Source: Caldimonas tepidiphila
GTDB taxonomy: Bacteria; Pseudomonadota; Gammaproteobacteria; Burkholderiales; Burkholderiaceae_C
Direction: 5' to 3'
Length of the DNA: 64,000 bases
Assembly (NCBI RefSeq): GCF_003569765.1
Contig: NZ_QXMG01000010.1
Span: 60,138 to 124,137, forward strand
The notes under the pieces were generated by a model. The model saw only the letters and a program-made list of their open reading frames with translations. It made no database searches and had not been told where the DNA came from. This document shows positions 8,294-17,116 of this stretch, one piece after another. How positions within the stretch are numbered: the first letter of the stretch is position 1; each line of letters starts with the position of its first letter. The position numbers were made by a program, and so were the translations under genes.

Positions 8294-10222
8294 TCAGCCG
8301 TCCTCGTCCGGCGGCTCCAGCCCGAACTGCATCTCGGCCAGCCGCGCGTAGAGGCCGCCGCGCGCGACCAGCTCGGCGTGCGTGCCGCTCTCGGCGATGC
8401 GGCCGTGGTCGAGCACGACGATGCGCCCGGCGCGCTGCACGGTGGACAGCCGGTGCGCGATGATCAGCGTGGTGCGGTGCCGCATCGCCGCCTCCAGCGC
8501 CGCCTGCACCATGCGCTCGCTCTCGGTGTCGAGTGCGCTGGTGGCTTCATCCAGCAGCAGCAGCGGCGGGTCCTCCAGCATCGCGCGCGCGATCGCGATG
8601 CGCTGGCGCTGCCCGCCCGACAGCCGCACGCCGCGCTCGCCGAGGAAGGTGCGGTAGCCCTCGGGCATGCGCTCGATGAAGTCGTGCGCGAAGGCGGCGC
8701 GCGCCGCGGCGACCACCTCCTCGTCGCTCGCCTCGGGGCGGCCGTAGCGGATGTTCTCCATCACGTCGGCGGCGAAGATCGTGCTCTCCTGCGGCACGAT
8801 GCCGATGCGCCGGCGCAGTTGCTTCGGGTCGGCCTGCGCCACCGGCACGCCGTCGATCTCGACGCGGCCGGACTGCGGGTCGTAGAAGCGCAGCAGCAGC
8901 TGGAAGACGGTGCTCTTGCCGGCGCCGCTCGGGCCGACCAGCGCCACCGTCTCGCCCGGTTGCACCTCGAGCGTGAAGTGCGACAGCGCGCGGTGCTCGG
9001 GCCGCGAGGGGTAGTGGAAGCACACGTCGTGCAGCACCAGCGAGGAGCCGCCGCGCGCCGGCGGCAGCGGCCGCGGCTCGGCCGGCGGCTCGAGCTTGCT
9101 GCGCAGCGCGAGCAGCTCCATCAGCCGCTCGGTGGCGCCTGCGGCGCGCAGCAGCTCGCCGTAGACCTCGGACAGCACCGCCACCGCGCCGACCAGGATG
9201 ATCACGTAGACCACGGTCTGCCCGAGGTGGCCCGCGCTGATGCGGCCCGCGACCACCGCCTGCGTGCCCTGGTAGAGGCCCCAGAGCATCGCGGCGAAAG
9301 TGGCGGTGATGATGAAGGCGACCAGCAGCGACCTCGCGCGCGTGCGCTTCACCGCGGTGCGGAAGGCGACCTCGGTCGCCTCGGCGAAGCGCCGCGTCTC
9401 GCGCTCCTCCTGCACGTGGCTCTGCACCACCGGCACCGCGGCGAGGATCTCGGCGGCGATCGCGCTCGAGTCGGCGACGCGATCCTGCGCCTCGCGCGAC
9501 AGCCGCTGCACGCGCCGGCCGTAGATTGCCGAGGGCAGCACGATCAGCACCACGATGCCGAGCACCTGCGGCATCACGGTCGGGTTGGTCCACACCAGCA
9601 TGCCGAGCGCGCCGATGCCGGTCACGAGGTTGCGCAGCCCGAGCGAGAAGCTCGACGTGACCACCGTCTGCACCACCGTCGTGTCGGTGGTCAGCCGCGA
9701 CAGCACCTCGCCGGTCTTGGCGGTCTCGAAGAACTCGGGGCTCTGCTGCAGCACGTGGCGGTAGACGGCCTCGCGGATGTCGGCGGTGATGCGCTCGCCG
9801 AGCCAGGTGACGACGTAGAAGCGCGCCGCGGTGAACACGCCGAGCGCGACGCCGACGCCGAACAGCGCGAGGAAGTGGTCGCGCATCGCCATCACCCGCG
9901 CGCCGGGGTCGCTCGCGATCAGCCCGCGGTCGATCAGCATGCCCATCGCCACGGGGAAGGCGAGCGTCGCCGCCGCCGCGAGCATCAGGAACAGCGCCGC
10001 GAGCAGCAGCACGCCGCGGTAGGGGCGCATGAAGGGCAGCAGCATGCGCAGCGTCAGGAAGCGGCGCCGGCCGTTGGGGGGCTGCGCGTCGGCGGGGGGA
10101 CTCCCGGCGCGGTCGAGCGCGTCGAGCGGCGTGTGCGCCGGCTGCGGCGCCGCCTGCCGTGGCGCCTGTTGCGGCGCGGGCGCCACCGGCTCGATACGGT
10201 GCGGAATCTCGGTGCGTCTCAT
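8294..10222 (-). CDS. ABC exporter, fused permease and ATPase (MsbA/LmrA-like)
   Basis: 642-residue half-transporter that should act as a homodimer in the inner membrane. Residues about 75-375 form the six-helix transmembrane domain after a Pro/Ala-rich cytoplasmic lead. The nucleotide-binding domain has Walker A GPSGAGKST, the Q-loop IVPQESTIF, signature LSGGQRQRIAIARA, Walker B LLLLDEATSALD and the switch His in IIAHRLST. Lipid, peptide or drug export are all possible; the sequence does not say which. Monocistronic. Two adjacent palindromes (10235-10265) lie just upstream of its start. Confidence 0.92.
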   Translation of the reverse strand: MRRTEIPHRIEPVAPAPQQAPRQAAPQPAHTPLDALDRAGSPPADAQPPNGRRRFLTLRMLLPFMRPYRGVLLLAALFLMLAAAATLAFPVAMGMLIDRGLIASDPGARVMAMRDHFLALFGVGVALGVFTAARFYVVTWLGERITADIREAVYRHVLQQSPEFFETAKTGEVLSRLTTDTTVVQTVVTSSFSLGLRNLVTGIGALGMLVWTNPTVMPQVLGIVVLIVLPSAIYGRRVQRLSREAQDRVADSSAIAAEILAAVPVVQSHVQEERETRRFAEATEVAFRTAVKRTRARSLLVAFIITATFAAMLWGLYQGTQAVVAGRISAGHLGQTVVYVIILVGAVAVLSEVYGELLRAAGATERLMELLALRSKLEPPAEPRPLPPARGGSSLVLHDVCFHYPSRPEHRALSHFTLEVQPGETVALVGPSGAGKSTVFQLLLRFYDPQSGRVEIDGVPVAQADPKQLRRRIGIVPQESTIFAADVMENIRYGRPEASDEEVVAAARAAFAHDFIERMPEGYRTFLGERGVRLSGGQRQRIAIARAMLEDPPLLLLDEATSALDTESERMVQAALEAAMRHRTTLIIAHRLSTVQRAGRIVVLDHGRIAESGTHAELVARGGLYARLAEMQFGLEPPDEDG

Positions 10223-10234
10223 CGTGGCAGCTTA

Positions 10235-10265
10235 GCGGCAGGCCTGCCGCGGTCCGCTGCGGACC
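10235..10265. repeat. Two abutting palindromes upstream of the ABC exporter
   Basis: A perfect 16-bp palindrome GCGGCAGGCCTGCCGC (10235-10250) is followed without a gap by GGTCCGCTGCGGACC (10251-10265), a 7-bp inverted repeat around a single T. They lie 13 bp upstream of the exporter start codon. Either operator sites or 5'-leader hairpins. Confidence 0.6.
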
Positions 10266-10507
10266 CGGCGCCGGCCGGGCGCAGGTGGCTCTGTGGGGCA
10301 GGCGCCATGCCCGGAGCGCGTCGCCGACGCGGCCCGGCCCGGTCTGCACCTCGCTATCCCGCGCGGCCAACCCGGCAGCGACGCCGCGACCGGGGCGCAT
10401 GAAGGGGGTGGGTGGCGATGGCCCCCGCGGGTATCGAACTTGCCTGCACCGGGCAGGCGTCCGTCGGTTTCCTGCGGCGGTCGTGCCGACCCGCCCCGGA
10501 GGAAACC

Positions 10508-10924
10508 ATGCCCTGGCTGAAAGTCGTCCACATCATCGCGCTGGTGAGCTGGAGCGCCAGCCTCATCTACCTGCCGGCGCTGGTCGCAGCCCAGACCGGC
10601 CGCGGCGATCACGCGATGGCGCAGCCCTTCGGCGGCTCGCTGATCCGCGACGTGTTCACGCTGGTGGCGACGCCGCTGGCGCTGCTGACGATCGCCTCGG
10701 GCACCGCGCTCTTCCTCGTCGAAGGCGCGCTCGGCCTGTGGCTGATCCTCAAGCTCACGCTGGTGGCCGGCATGGTGCTGCTGCACGTGTGGTGCGGCGC
10801 GCTCATCCTGCAGGCCGAGCACGACCCGGCGATGCCGCTCGGCGGCCGCTGCGTCATGATCGGCGTGACCACGGCGCTGCTGATCTCGGGGGTGCTCTAC
10901 CTCGTGCTCGACAAGCCGGCATGA
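10508..10924 (+). CDS. CopD/HemJ-like small membrane protein
   Basis: 138-residue protein with four hydrophobic helices. WLKVVHIIALVSWSASLIYLPAL at the start resembles HemJ (protoporphyrinogen oxidase) and the CopD superfamily, which place conserved histidines in the membrane for haem or copper. Its place at the head of a cytochrome oxidase region suits a role in haem or copper supply, but sequence alone does not decide between them. GGAGGAAACC gives a strong ribosome site. Its end overlaps the convergent DUF2231 gene by 28 bp. Confidence 0.7.
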   Translation: MPWLKVVHIIALVSWSASLIYLPALVAAQTGRGDHAMAQPFGGSLIRDVFTLVATPLALLTIASGTALFLVEGALGLWLILKLTLVAGMVLLHVWCGALILQAEHDPAMPLGGRCVMIGVTTALLISGVLYLVLDKPA

Positions 10925-11445
10925 GGGGCGGCGTCCTCCTGGCCGCTCGGCGCGCCGACATGGACGCCGATCGCGTGCTCGTAGACCAGGCGCCCGCCGA
11001 GGTAGCTGGCCACGCTGACCAGCGCCGCGACCAGCAGCGACAGGTAGAGGCCCCACGGCAGGATGCCGGCCTGCGCGTCGTGCAGGCGCAGCACCCAGTT
11101 CAGCGACCCGAGCGACAGCATCATCACCGCGATGATCGAGTGGCTCCAGCCGGTCACGAGGCGGCGGATGTTCCTCACCATCACCAGGTCGTAGAGGCCG
11201 AACAGGCTCGCGCCCCAGCCGCCGAGCGCGCCCACGCCCGCCAGCCACAGCCCGGCGCGCGCCCAGAACGGGTCGCGGGTCCACCACCATGCCAGATCGG
11301 TCGCCACCAGGCCCAGCAGCGCGGCCAGCGGCAGGTGGATCAGCATCGGGTGCAGCGGGTGGCCACGGATCGCGGCGCGGCTGTGGATCGGCTCGGGCAC
11401 CGCCTTGCTCATCTCGGCTTCGCGTTCGGTCGGGCTCTGGCTCAT
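10897..11445 (-). CDS. DUF2231-family membrane protein
   Basis: 182-residue protein with four predicted helices. The motif RGHPLHPMLIHLPLAALLG is the hallmark of DUF2231 proteins, whose paired histidines may bind haem or metal; function unproven. The ATG at 11445 was chosen because AGGAG stands six bases before it; the ATG at 11451 is directly fused to that AGGAG. It starts 13 bp from the coxB start on the other strand and overlaps the 3' end of the CopD/HemJ-like gene. Its setting ties it to the oxidase locus. Confidence 0.8.
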   Translation of the reverse strand: MSQSPTEREAEMSKAVPEPIHSRAAIRGHPLHPMLIHLPLAALLGLVATDLAWWWTRDPFWARAGLWLAGVGALGGWGASLFGLYDLVMVRNIRRLVTGWSHSIIAVMMLSLGSLNWVLRLHDAQAGILPWGLYLSLLVAALVSVASYLGGRLVYEHAIGVHVGAPSGQEDAAPHAGLSSTR

Positions 11446-11457
11446 CGGCATCTCCTG

Positions 11458-12207
11458 GTGGCGGGACTCGTCGCGGCTTCGGCGCCGCTGCTCGGGGGCT
11501 GCGAGGGCGTGCAGTCGACGCTGCACCCGGCCGGCCCGGCCGCACGCGCGATCTCGTGGCTGTGGTGGGGCATGTTCGCCGCCTTCACCGCGATCTCGAT
11601 CGGCGTCGTCGCGCTGTGGCTGCACGCCCAGCGCCGGCGAGCGCGCGACTGGTCCGAGGAGGAGGCGCGCCGCGCCGGGCGACGCTTCGTCGTCGCGGGC
11701 GGCCTGCTGCTGCCGGGCATCAGCGTCGCGGTCATCTTGGCATTCGGCATACCTATCGGGAACCGGCTGCTGCCGCAGCCGCTGGCCGCGGGCGCGCCCG
11801 AGCCGCTGCGCATCGTCGTGACCGCGCGGCAGTGGCAGTGGGAGGTGCGCTACCCGGAGACGGGCGAGGTGCTGTTCGACGAGCTGCACCTGCCGGCGGG
11901 CCGGCCCGCCGACGTGCAGGTGCGCAGCGAGGACGTCATCCATTCCTTCTGGGTGCCGCGGCTGCACGGCAAGATCGACGCGGTGCCGGGGCGCACGCAC
12001 GTCGTGCGGCTGCTTGCCGAGGCGCCGGGCGAGATGGGCGGGCAGTGCGCCGAGTTCTGCGGCCGCGACCACGCGCACATGGTGCTGGCGGTGCGGGTGC
12101 ACCCGGCCGAGGTCTTCGAGCGCCGCCTCGCCGAAGCCGCCGCAGCGGGCAGGCCGCCGCGTCAGGCGGCAGTTCCTGCCGAGACGGCGACGGAGGTTCG
12201 GCAATGA
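11458..12207 (+). CDS. coxB: Cytochrome c oxidase subunit II
   Basis: 249-residue subunit that takes electrons from cytochrome c at its dinuclear CuA centre. The copper ligands are in VIHSFWVPRLHGK and GGQCAEFCGRDHAHM, a full CuA set. It begins with a lipoprotein-like segment (LLGGC), followed by two membrane helices. There is no fused cytochrome c domain, so soluble or lipoprotein cytochromes must deliver electrons. Start uncertain: no ATG exists in this frame near the lipobox; the GTG at 11458 is the nearest usual start, with no clear ribosome site. Its stop overlaps the coxA start (ATGA). Confidence 0.88.
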   Translation: MAGLVAASAPLLGGCEGVQSTLHPAGPAARAISWLWWGMFAAFTAISIGVVALWLHAQRRRARDWSEEEARRAGRRFVVAGGLLLPGISVAVILAFGIPIGNRLLPQPLAAGAPEPLRIVVTARQWQWEVRYPETGEVLFDELHLPAGRPADVQVRSEDVIHSFWVPRLHGKIDAVPGRTHVVRLLAEAPGEMGGQCAEFCGRDHAHMVLAVRVHPAEVFERRLAEAAAAGRPPRQAAVPAETATEVRQ

Positions 12208-14804
12208 GCACGCCGCCGCACCCGGCCGGCGCGCTCCGGCACGCCGAATCTGCAGTCCCCGCAGTCCCCGCCGACCGGCTCGACGCCGGGGCACCGCGCG
12301 GCGCCCCCGAGGCCGAGCGGCTGCACGAGCAGTTCGAGCGCGTGTGGGGCAACCCGCGCGGCTGGCGTGCGCTGACGATCGTCAACCACACCACGATCGG
12401 CCGGCGATTCATCGTCACCGGCGTCGGCTTCTTCCTCGTCGGCGGCCTTCTCGCGATGCTGATGCGCTCGCAGCTCGCGATGCCCCTGCACGACTTCATG
12501 GACGCCGAGGCCTACAACCAGGCCTTCACGATGCACGGCACCGTGATGATGTTCCTGTTCGCGGTGCCGATCCTGGAGGGCCTGGCGGTCTACCTGATCC
12601 CGAAGATGATCGGCGCGCGCGACCTGGTGTTCCCGCGGCTGTCGGCGCTCGGCTACTGGTGCTACCTGTTCGGCGGGCTGATCCTGCTGTCGAGCCTGTT
12701 CCTCGGCATCGCGCCCTCGTCGGGCTGGTTCATGTACCCGCCGCTGTCGAGCGAGTACACGCCGGGGCGCAACAACGACTTCTGGCTGCTGGGCATCACC
12801 TTCGTCGAGATCTCGGCGGTGGCCGCCGGCGTCGAGCTCGTCGTGTCGATCCTGCGCACGCGCGCCGCCGGCATGGCGCTGCACCAGATGCCGCTGTTCG
12901 CCTGGTACATGCTCGTGACGGCGCTGATGATCGTGATCGGCTTCCCGCCGCTGATCCTCGGCTCGATCCTGCTCGAGCTCGAGCGCGCCGCCGGCTTCGC
13001 CTTCTTCGACACGGCGCGCGGCGGCGACCCGATCCTGTGGCAGCACCTGTTCTGGCTCTTCGGCCACCCGGAGGTCTACATCATCTTCCTGCCCGCGGCC
13101 GGCATCGTCTCGACGGTGCTGCCGGTGTTCGCGCGCCGGCCCATCCTCGGCTACCGCTGGGTGGTGCTGGCGGCGGTGGCCACCGGCTTCATCAGCTTCG
13201 GGCTGTGGGTGCACCACATGTTCGCCACCGGCATCCCGCACCTCTCGCTCGCCTTCTTCTCGGCGGCGAGCATGGCGGTGGCGATCCCGACCGCGGTGCA
13301 GTTCTTCATCTGGATCGCGACGCTGTGGACCGGGCGGCCGCGCTTCTCGCTGCCGATGCTGTGGCTGTTCGGCTTCGTCGTCACCTTCGTGCTGGGCGGA
13401 CTGACCGGCGTGATGCTCGCGCTGGTGCCCTTCGACTGGCAGGTGCACGACACGCACTTCGTCGTCGCGCACCTGCACTACGTGCTGATCGGCGGCATGG
13501 TGTTCCCGCTGATCGCGGGGCTGTACTACTGGCTGCCGCACTTCTCGGGCCGCATGCCGTCCGAGCGGCTCGGCCGCTGGGGCTTCTGGCTGAGCTTCGC
13601 GGGCTTTCACCTGACCTTCCTCGTGATGCACTGGACCGGGCTGCTCGGCATGCCGCGGCGCGTCTACACCTACGACCCCGGCCTCGGCTGGCACCTGCCG
13701 AACCTGCTGTCGTCGATCGGCGGCTTCATCTCGGCGGCAGGCTTCGCCATGGTGATCCTCGACGTCTGGCTGCACTTCCGCCGCGGCCCGAAGGCGCCGC
13801 CCAATCCCTGGGAGTCCGACGGGCTGGAGTGGGCGATGCCGCTGCCGCCGCCGTCCTACAACTTCGCGAGCCTGCCGCGCGTGAGCAGCCGCAACCCGCT
13901 GTGGGACGAGCCGCGGTTGCTGCACGGCATCCGCGCCGGCGAGCACGGCCTGCCCTCGGTCGCGCACGGGCGGCGCGAGACGATGGGCACCGACGCCGTC
14001 AGCGGCGAGCCGCGCGAGGTGATCCACCTGCCCGGCAACTCCTGGCTGCCGCTGTGGGTGGCGCTGTCGCTGGCGGTGATGTTCGTCTCGCTGCTCGCGA
14101 AGTTCTACTGGGTGGCGCTGGCCGGCGCGCTGCTGGCCTTCGCCTTCACGCTGCACTGGAGCTGGGTCAACGGCGCGCACCCGCTCGCGGTGCCGCAGGG
14201 CGAGACCTCGCCGGGCGAGCCGCCGCTGCACTCGCGCACCTTCGACAGCCCCGGCCGCTGGGGCATGGGCGGCACGCTGCTGGCCGACGCCTCGCTCTAC
14301 CTGTCGCTGGTGTTCGGTTGGTTCTACCTGTGGACGGTGGGGCCCGGCTGGAATCCGCCGCAGCGCAGCCCGCTCGACGGCACGCTGCTCGCGCTCGACG
14401 GCGCGCTGCTGACGGCGGCGGCGCTGTGGTTCGGCCGGGTGCTGCGGCGGCTGCGCCGCGGCGACGGGCGCGGCCTCGCGCTGCAGCTGGGCGGCATCGC
14501 GCTGCTCGGCCTCGCGCAGCTCGCGCTGCTGCTGTGGCTGCTGATCGAGCCGCCGCTCGCGCCGCGCCGGAACGCGCACGACGCGGTGCTCGCGGTGATG
14601 CTCGGCTTCCTCGCCTTCCACGGCTTGCTCGCCACCGTCGCCACCGCGCTGCAGGCCTGGCGCGCGCGCATCGGCTACGTCAGCCCGGCCACGCCCTACG
14701 AGCTGCCGGTGCTCGCGCCGCTGTGGCACTTCAACCTCGCGACCTTCTGGATCGGCTACGCCTCGCTGATCCTGTTCCCCGCGAGCTTCGGGAGCCTGCG
14801 ATGA
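12204..14804 (+). CDS. Cytochrome c oxidase subunit I-III fusion
   Basis: 866 residues, against about 530 for subunit I alone. Residues about 45-590 are the haem-copper catalytic subunit: FTMHGTVMMF (low-spin haem His), HPEVYIIFLP (CuB His and the cross-linked Tyr of A-type oxidases), WVHHMFATG, and HDTHFVVAHLHYV (haem ligands). The following 270 residues, after a linker, carry the subunit III helices, ending with LWHFNLATFWIGYASLILF. Such fusions are known in aa3/caa3-type oxidases. It reduces O2 to water and pumps protons. Coupled by ATGA overlaps to coxB and to the next gene. Confidence 0.93.
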   Translation: MSTPPHPAGALRHAESAVPAVPADRLDAGAPRGAPEAERLHEQFERVWGNPRGWRALTIVNHTTIGRRFIVTGVGFFLVGGLLAMLMRSQLAMPLHDFMDAEAYNQAFTMHGTVMMFLFAVPILEGLAVYLIPKMIGARDLVFPRLSALGYWCYLFGGLILLSSLFLGIAPSSGWFMYPPLSSEYTPGRNNDFWLLGITFVEISAVAAGVELVVSILRTRAAGMALHQMPLFAWYMLVTALMIVIGFPPLILGSILLELERAAGFAFFDTARGGDPILWQHLFWLFGHPEVYIIFLPAAGIVSTVLPVFARRPILGYRWVVLAAVATGFISFGLWVHHMFATGIPHLSLAFFSAASMAVAIPTAVQFFIWIATLWTGRPRFSLPMLWLFGFVVTFVLGGLTGVMLALVPFDWQVHDTHFVVAHLHYVLIGGMVFPLIAGLYYWLPHFSGRMPSERLGRWGFWLSFAGFHLTFLVMHWTGLLGMPRRVYTYDPGLGWHLPNLLSSIGGFISAAGFAMVILDVWLHFRRGPKAPPNPWESDGLEWAMPLPPPSYNFASLPRVSSRNPLWDEPRLLHGIRAGEHGLPSVAHGRRETMGTDAVSGEPREVIHLPGNSWLPLWVALSLAVMFVSLLAKFYWVALAGALLAFAFTLHWSWVNGAHPLAVPQGETSPGEPPLHSRTFDSPGRWGMGGTLLADASLYLSLVFGWFYLWTVGPGWNPPQRSPLDGTLLALDGALLTAAALWFGRVLRRLRRGDGRGLALQLGGIALLGLAQLALLLWLLIEPPLAPRRNAHDAVLAVMLGFLAFHGLLATVATALQAWRARIGYVSPATPYELPVLAPLWHFNLATFWIGYASLILFPASFGSLR

Positions 14805-15160
14805 GGCGCGTGCCCGTCCCCTCGCACCCGGCGCACCTGGTGCTCGGCCTGCTGGTGTGGAGCGTCTGGTTCGTCGTAGTCTACGGCGGCGTCACGGTCG
14901 GCTGCGTGCTGCTCGAGCCGGACCCGGCGCTCGGCGCGCGCACGCCGGTCAACCTGCTGCTGGCGGCGCTGAGCGCCGGCGTGGCGCTGGCGCTGGGGCT
15001 CGCGGCCTGGCTGTGCTGGAAGGCGGCGCGTGGCCCGCTCGCCGGCGGCCCGCGCCGCGAGCTCTTCATCGCCCGCACCTCGGCCGCGCTCTACCTGATC
15101 TCGGCCGCGTCGACCGCCTTCGTCGGCTGGCCGCTGCTGATCCTGCCGCCATGCCTCTGA
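14801..15160 (+). CDS. Small membrane protein of the oxidase operon
   Basis: 119 residues with three hydrophobic helices (LGLLVWSVWFVVVYGGVTVG, LLLAALSAGVALALGLAAWL, and the C-terminal one). Not clearly any known oxidase subunit IV. Its start overlaps the fusion gene stop by 4 bp, and its end overlaps ctaG by 10 bp. That tight packing makes it part of the oxidase operon, either an accessory subunit or an assembly helper. Confidence 0.75.
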   Translation: MRRVPVPSHPAHLVLGLLVWSVWFVVVYGGVTVGCVLLEPDPALGARTPVNLLLAALSAGVALALGLAAWLCWKAARGPLAGGPRRELFIARTSAALYLISAASTAFVGWPLLILPPCL

Positions 15161-16023
15161 CGCGCCGTCTCCCCGTGCCGGCGCTGGCGGCGGCGCTGCT
15201 GCCCGGCGCAGCGCAGGCGCACGGCCTCGCGCTCGACGGCCACCTGCCGGAGGCGCCGACGCTGCTGAACGCGCTGCTGCTCGCGCTCGCCTGGGCCGGC
15301 TGGGGATTCGGCGCGCGGCGCGTGCCGCCGCGTCGCGGCGAGCGGCTCGCGCTGCACGCCGCGGCGGGGCTGTCGGCGCTGGCGCTGTTCGGGCCCTTCG
15401 ACGACGGCGCGCCGGCGCTCGGGCTCGCGCCGGGCGCGGCGCTGCACATGGCCCAGCACATGCTGCTGATGGTCGTGATCGCGCCGCTGTGGGTGATTGC
15501 GCGGCCGCTGCCGCAGTGGCGCGCGCTGCTCGGGGCGCGCGCCGACCCGCTGTGGAAGGCGGCGCTGCGGCCGGCGCGCAGCCCGATGGCCTGCGCGGTG
15601 CTGCACGGCGCGGCGGTCTGGGCCTGGCATGCGCCGGCGGTCTACGACCTCGCGGTCACCGGTCCGTGGTGGCACCTGGCCGAGCACGCCTGCTTCCTGT
15701 TCACCGCGTGGCTCTTCTGGTGGTCGGTGCTGCGCGCGCCGGCGCGGCGGCAGGCGCAGGCGCTGTTCGCGCTGCTGTTCACGCTGATGCACACCGGCAT
15801 GCTCGGCGCGCTGCTGAGCTTCGCGCGCGCGCCGTTCTACCTCGACGCGCCCGACCTCGCCGACCAGCAGCTCGCCGGGCTGCTGATGTGGGTGCCGGGC
15901 GGTCTGGCCTATGTCGGCGCCGCCGCGGGGTGCGGCTGGCGCTGGTTCTCGCGGCTCGAGGCGCGCGGCCTGCGGCCGGCCCCGGGCCCGCATCGCAAAC
16001 CGAACCTGGAGAGACATTCATGA
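15151..16023 (+). CDS. ctaG: Cytochrome c oxidase assembly protein, CtaG (Caa3_CtaG) family
   Basis: 290-residue polytopic membrane protein of the caa3-type CtaG family, needed for copper insertion into the CuB site. It starts with a cleavable-looking signal ending in AQAHG. Conserved histidine patches are visible in HMAQHMLLMVVIAPLWV, WAWHAPAVYD, HLAEHACFLFTAWLFWW and LMHTGMLGALL, all standard for the family. It overlaps the genes on both sides (10 bp and ATGA), so it is made with the oxidase. Confidence 0.9.
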   Translation: MPLTRRLPVPALAAALLPGAAQAHGLALDGHLPEAPTLLNALLLALAWAGWGFGARRVPPRRGERLALHAAAGLSALALFGPFDDGAPALGLAPGAALHMAQHMLLMVVIAPLWVIARPLPQWRALLGARADPLWKAALRPARSPMACAVLHGAAVWAWHAPAVYDLAVTGPWWHLAEHACFLFTAWLFWWSVLRAPARRQAQALFALLFTLMHTGMLGALLSFARAPFYLDAPDLADQQLAGLLMWVPGGLAYVGAAAGCGWRWFSRLEARGLRPAPGPHRKPNLERHS

Positions 16024-17027
16024 AAGGTATTTCCCTGCGCGCCCCCGGCGGGCTGGACCGGCTGGAGCGGGTGGAGCTGCCGGACCCGGGCGCGCCCGGG
16101 CCGGGCGAGATCCGCGTGCGGCTGCACGCCAGCTCGCTGAACTTCCACGACTACGCCGTCGTCAGCGGCCGCATGCCGGCCGCCGACGGCCGCATCCCGA
16201 TGTCCGACGGCGCGGGCGTGGTCGAGGCGGTGGGCGAGGGCGTCACGGAGTTCGGCGTCGGCGAGGTGGTGGTGTCCTGCTTCTTCCCGACCTGGCAGGA
16301 CGGCCCGCCCACCGTGGGCGACTTCTCGACGGTGCCGGGCGACGGCGTGGACGGCTACGCGCGCGAGGCGGTGGTGCGGCCCGCGGACTGGTTCACGCGC
16401 GCGCCGGCGGGCTTCAGCCCCGCCGAGGCGGCCACGCTCACCACCGCCGGCCTCACCGCCTGGCGCGCGCTGGTCGTCGACGGCGCCCTGAAGGCGGGCG
16501 ACAGCGTGCTCGTGCTCGGCACCGGCGGCGTGTCGATCTTCGCGCTGCAGCTCGCCAAGGCGATGGGCGCCACCGTCATCGTCACCTCCTCGTCCGGCGA
16601 GAAGCTCGAGCGCGCGCGTTCGCTTGGCGCCGACCACACCATCAACTACCGCGAGCAGGCCGACTGGGGCGTGCTCGCGCGCGAATGGACCGGCGGGCGC
16701 GGCGTCGACCACGTCGTCGAGGTCGGCGGGCCGGCGACGCTGCCGCAGTCGATCGCGGCGGTGCGCGTCGGCGGGCACATCTCGCTGATCGGCGTGCTGA
16801 CCGGCGCCGCGGGCCCGGTGCCGACCGCGGCGCTGATGGCGCGGCAGGCACGGCTGCAGGGCTTGATCGTCGGCAGCCGGCGCGAGCAGGCCGACTTCGT
16901 GCGCGCGATCGAGGCGACCGCGCTGCGGCCGGTGATCGACCGCGCCTTCGCGCTCGACGACATCGCCGCGGCCTTCCGCCACCAGGAGTCGGGCGCGCAC
17001 TTCGGCAAGATCTGCCTGGAGTTCTGA
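16020..17027 (+). CDS. MDR-family NAD(P)-dependent dehydrogenase (quinone reductase-like)
   Basis: 335 residues with the GroES-like N-terminal half and a Rossmann half holding GTGGVSIFALQLAKAMGA (near 160-178). It lacks the usual cluster of four structural-zinc cysteines and the catalytic Cys-His pair, so it looks like a zinc-free alcohol dehydrogenase or quinone oxidoreductase. Substrate unknown. Its start overlaps the ctaG stop (ATGA), which puts an apparently unrelated soluble enzyme at the end of the oxidase operon. Cytosolic. Confidence 0.85.
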   Translation: MKGISLRAPGGLDRLERVELPDPGAPGPGEIRVRLHASSLNFHDYAVVSGRMPAADGRIPMSDGAGVVEAVGEGVTEFGVGEVVVSCFFPTWQDGPPTVGDFSTVPGDGVDGYAREAVVRPADWFTRAPAGFSPAEAATLTTAGLTAWRALVVDGALKAGDSVLVLGTGGVSIFALQLAKAMGATVIVTSSSGEKLERARSLGADHTINYREQADWGVLAREWTGGRGVDHVVEVGGPATLPQSIAAVRVGGHISLIGVLTGAAGPVPTAALMARQARLQGLIVGSRREQADFVRAIEATALRPVIDRAFALDDIAAAFRHQESGAHFGKICLEF

Positions 17028-17116
17028 AGAACCCGGCTCCGGCAGCCATCGCCGCGGCCGGACAGAATCCGGCCCCCATCAATCCTTTCCTTCCTCCCCA
17101 CCAGAGGACGCATCCC

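Noticed and set aside
8378..10402. 674-codon open frame on the plus strand opposite the ABC exporter
   Set aside because: Same codon-bias artefact; the ABC exporter on the other strand is complete.
12162..14729. 855-codon open frame on the minus strand opposite the oxidase fusion gene
   Set aside because: Shadow of coxA codon bias; no family motifs and very Arg/Gln/His-rich.
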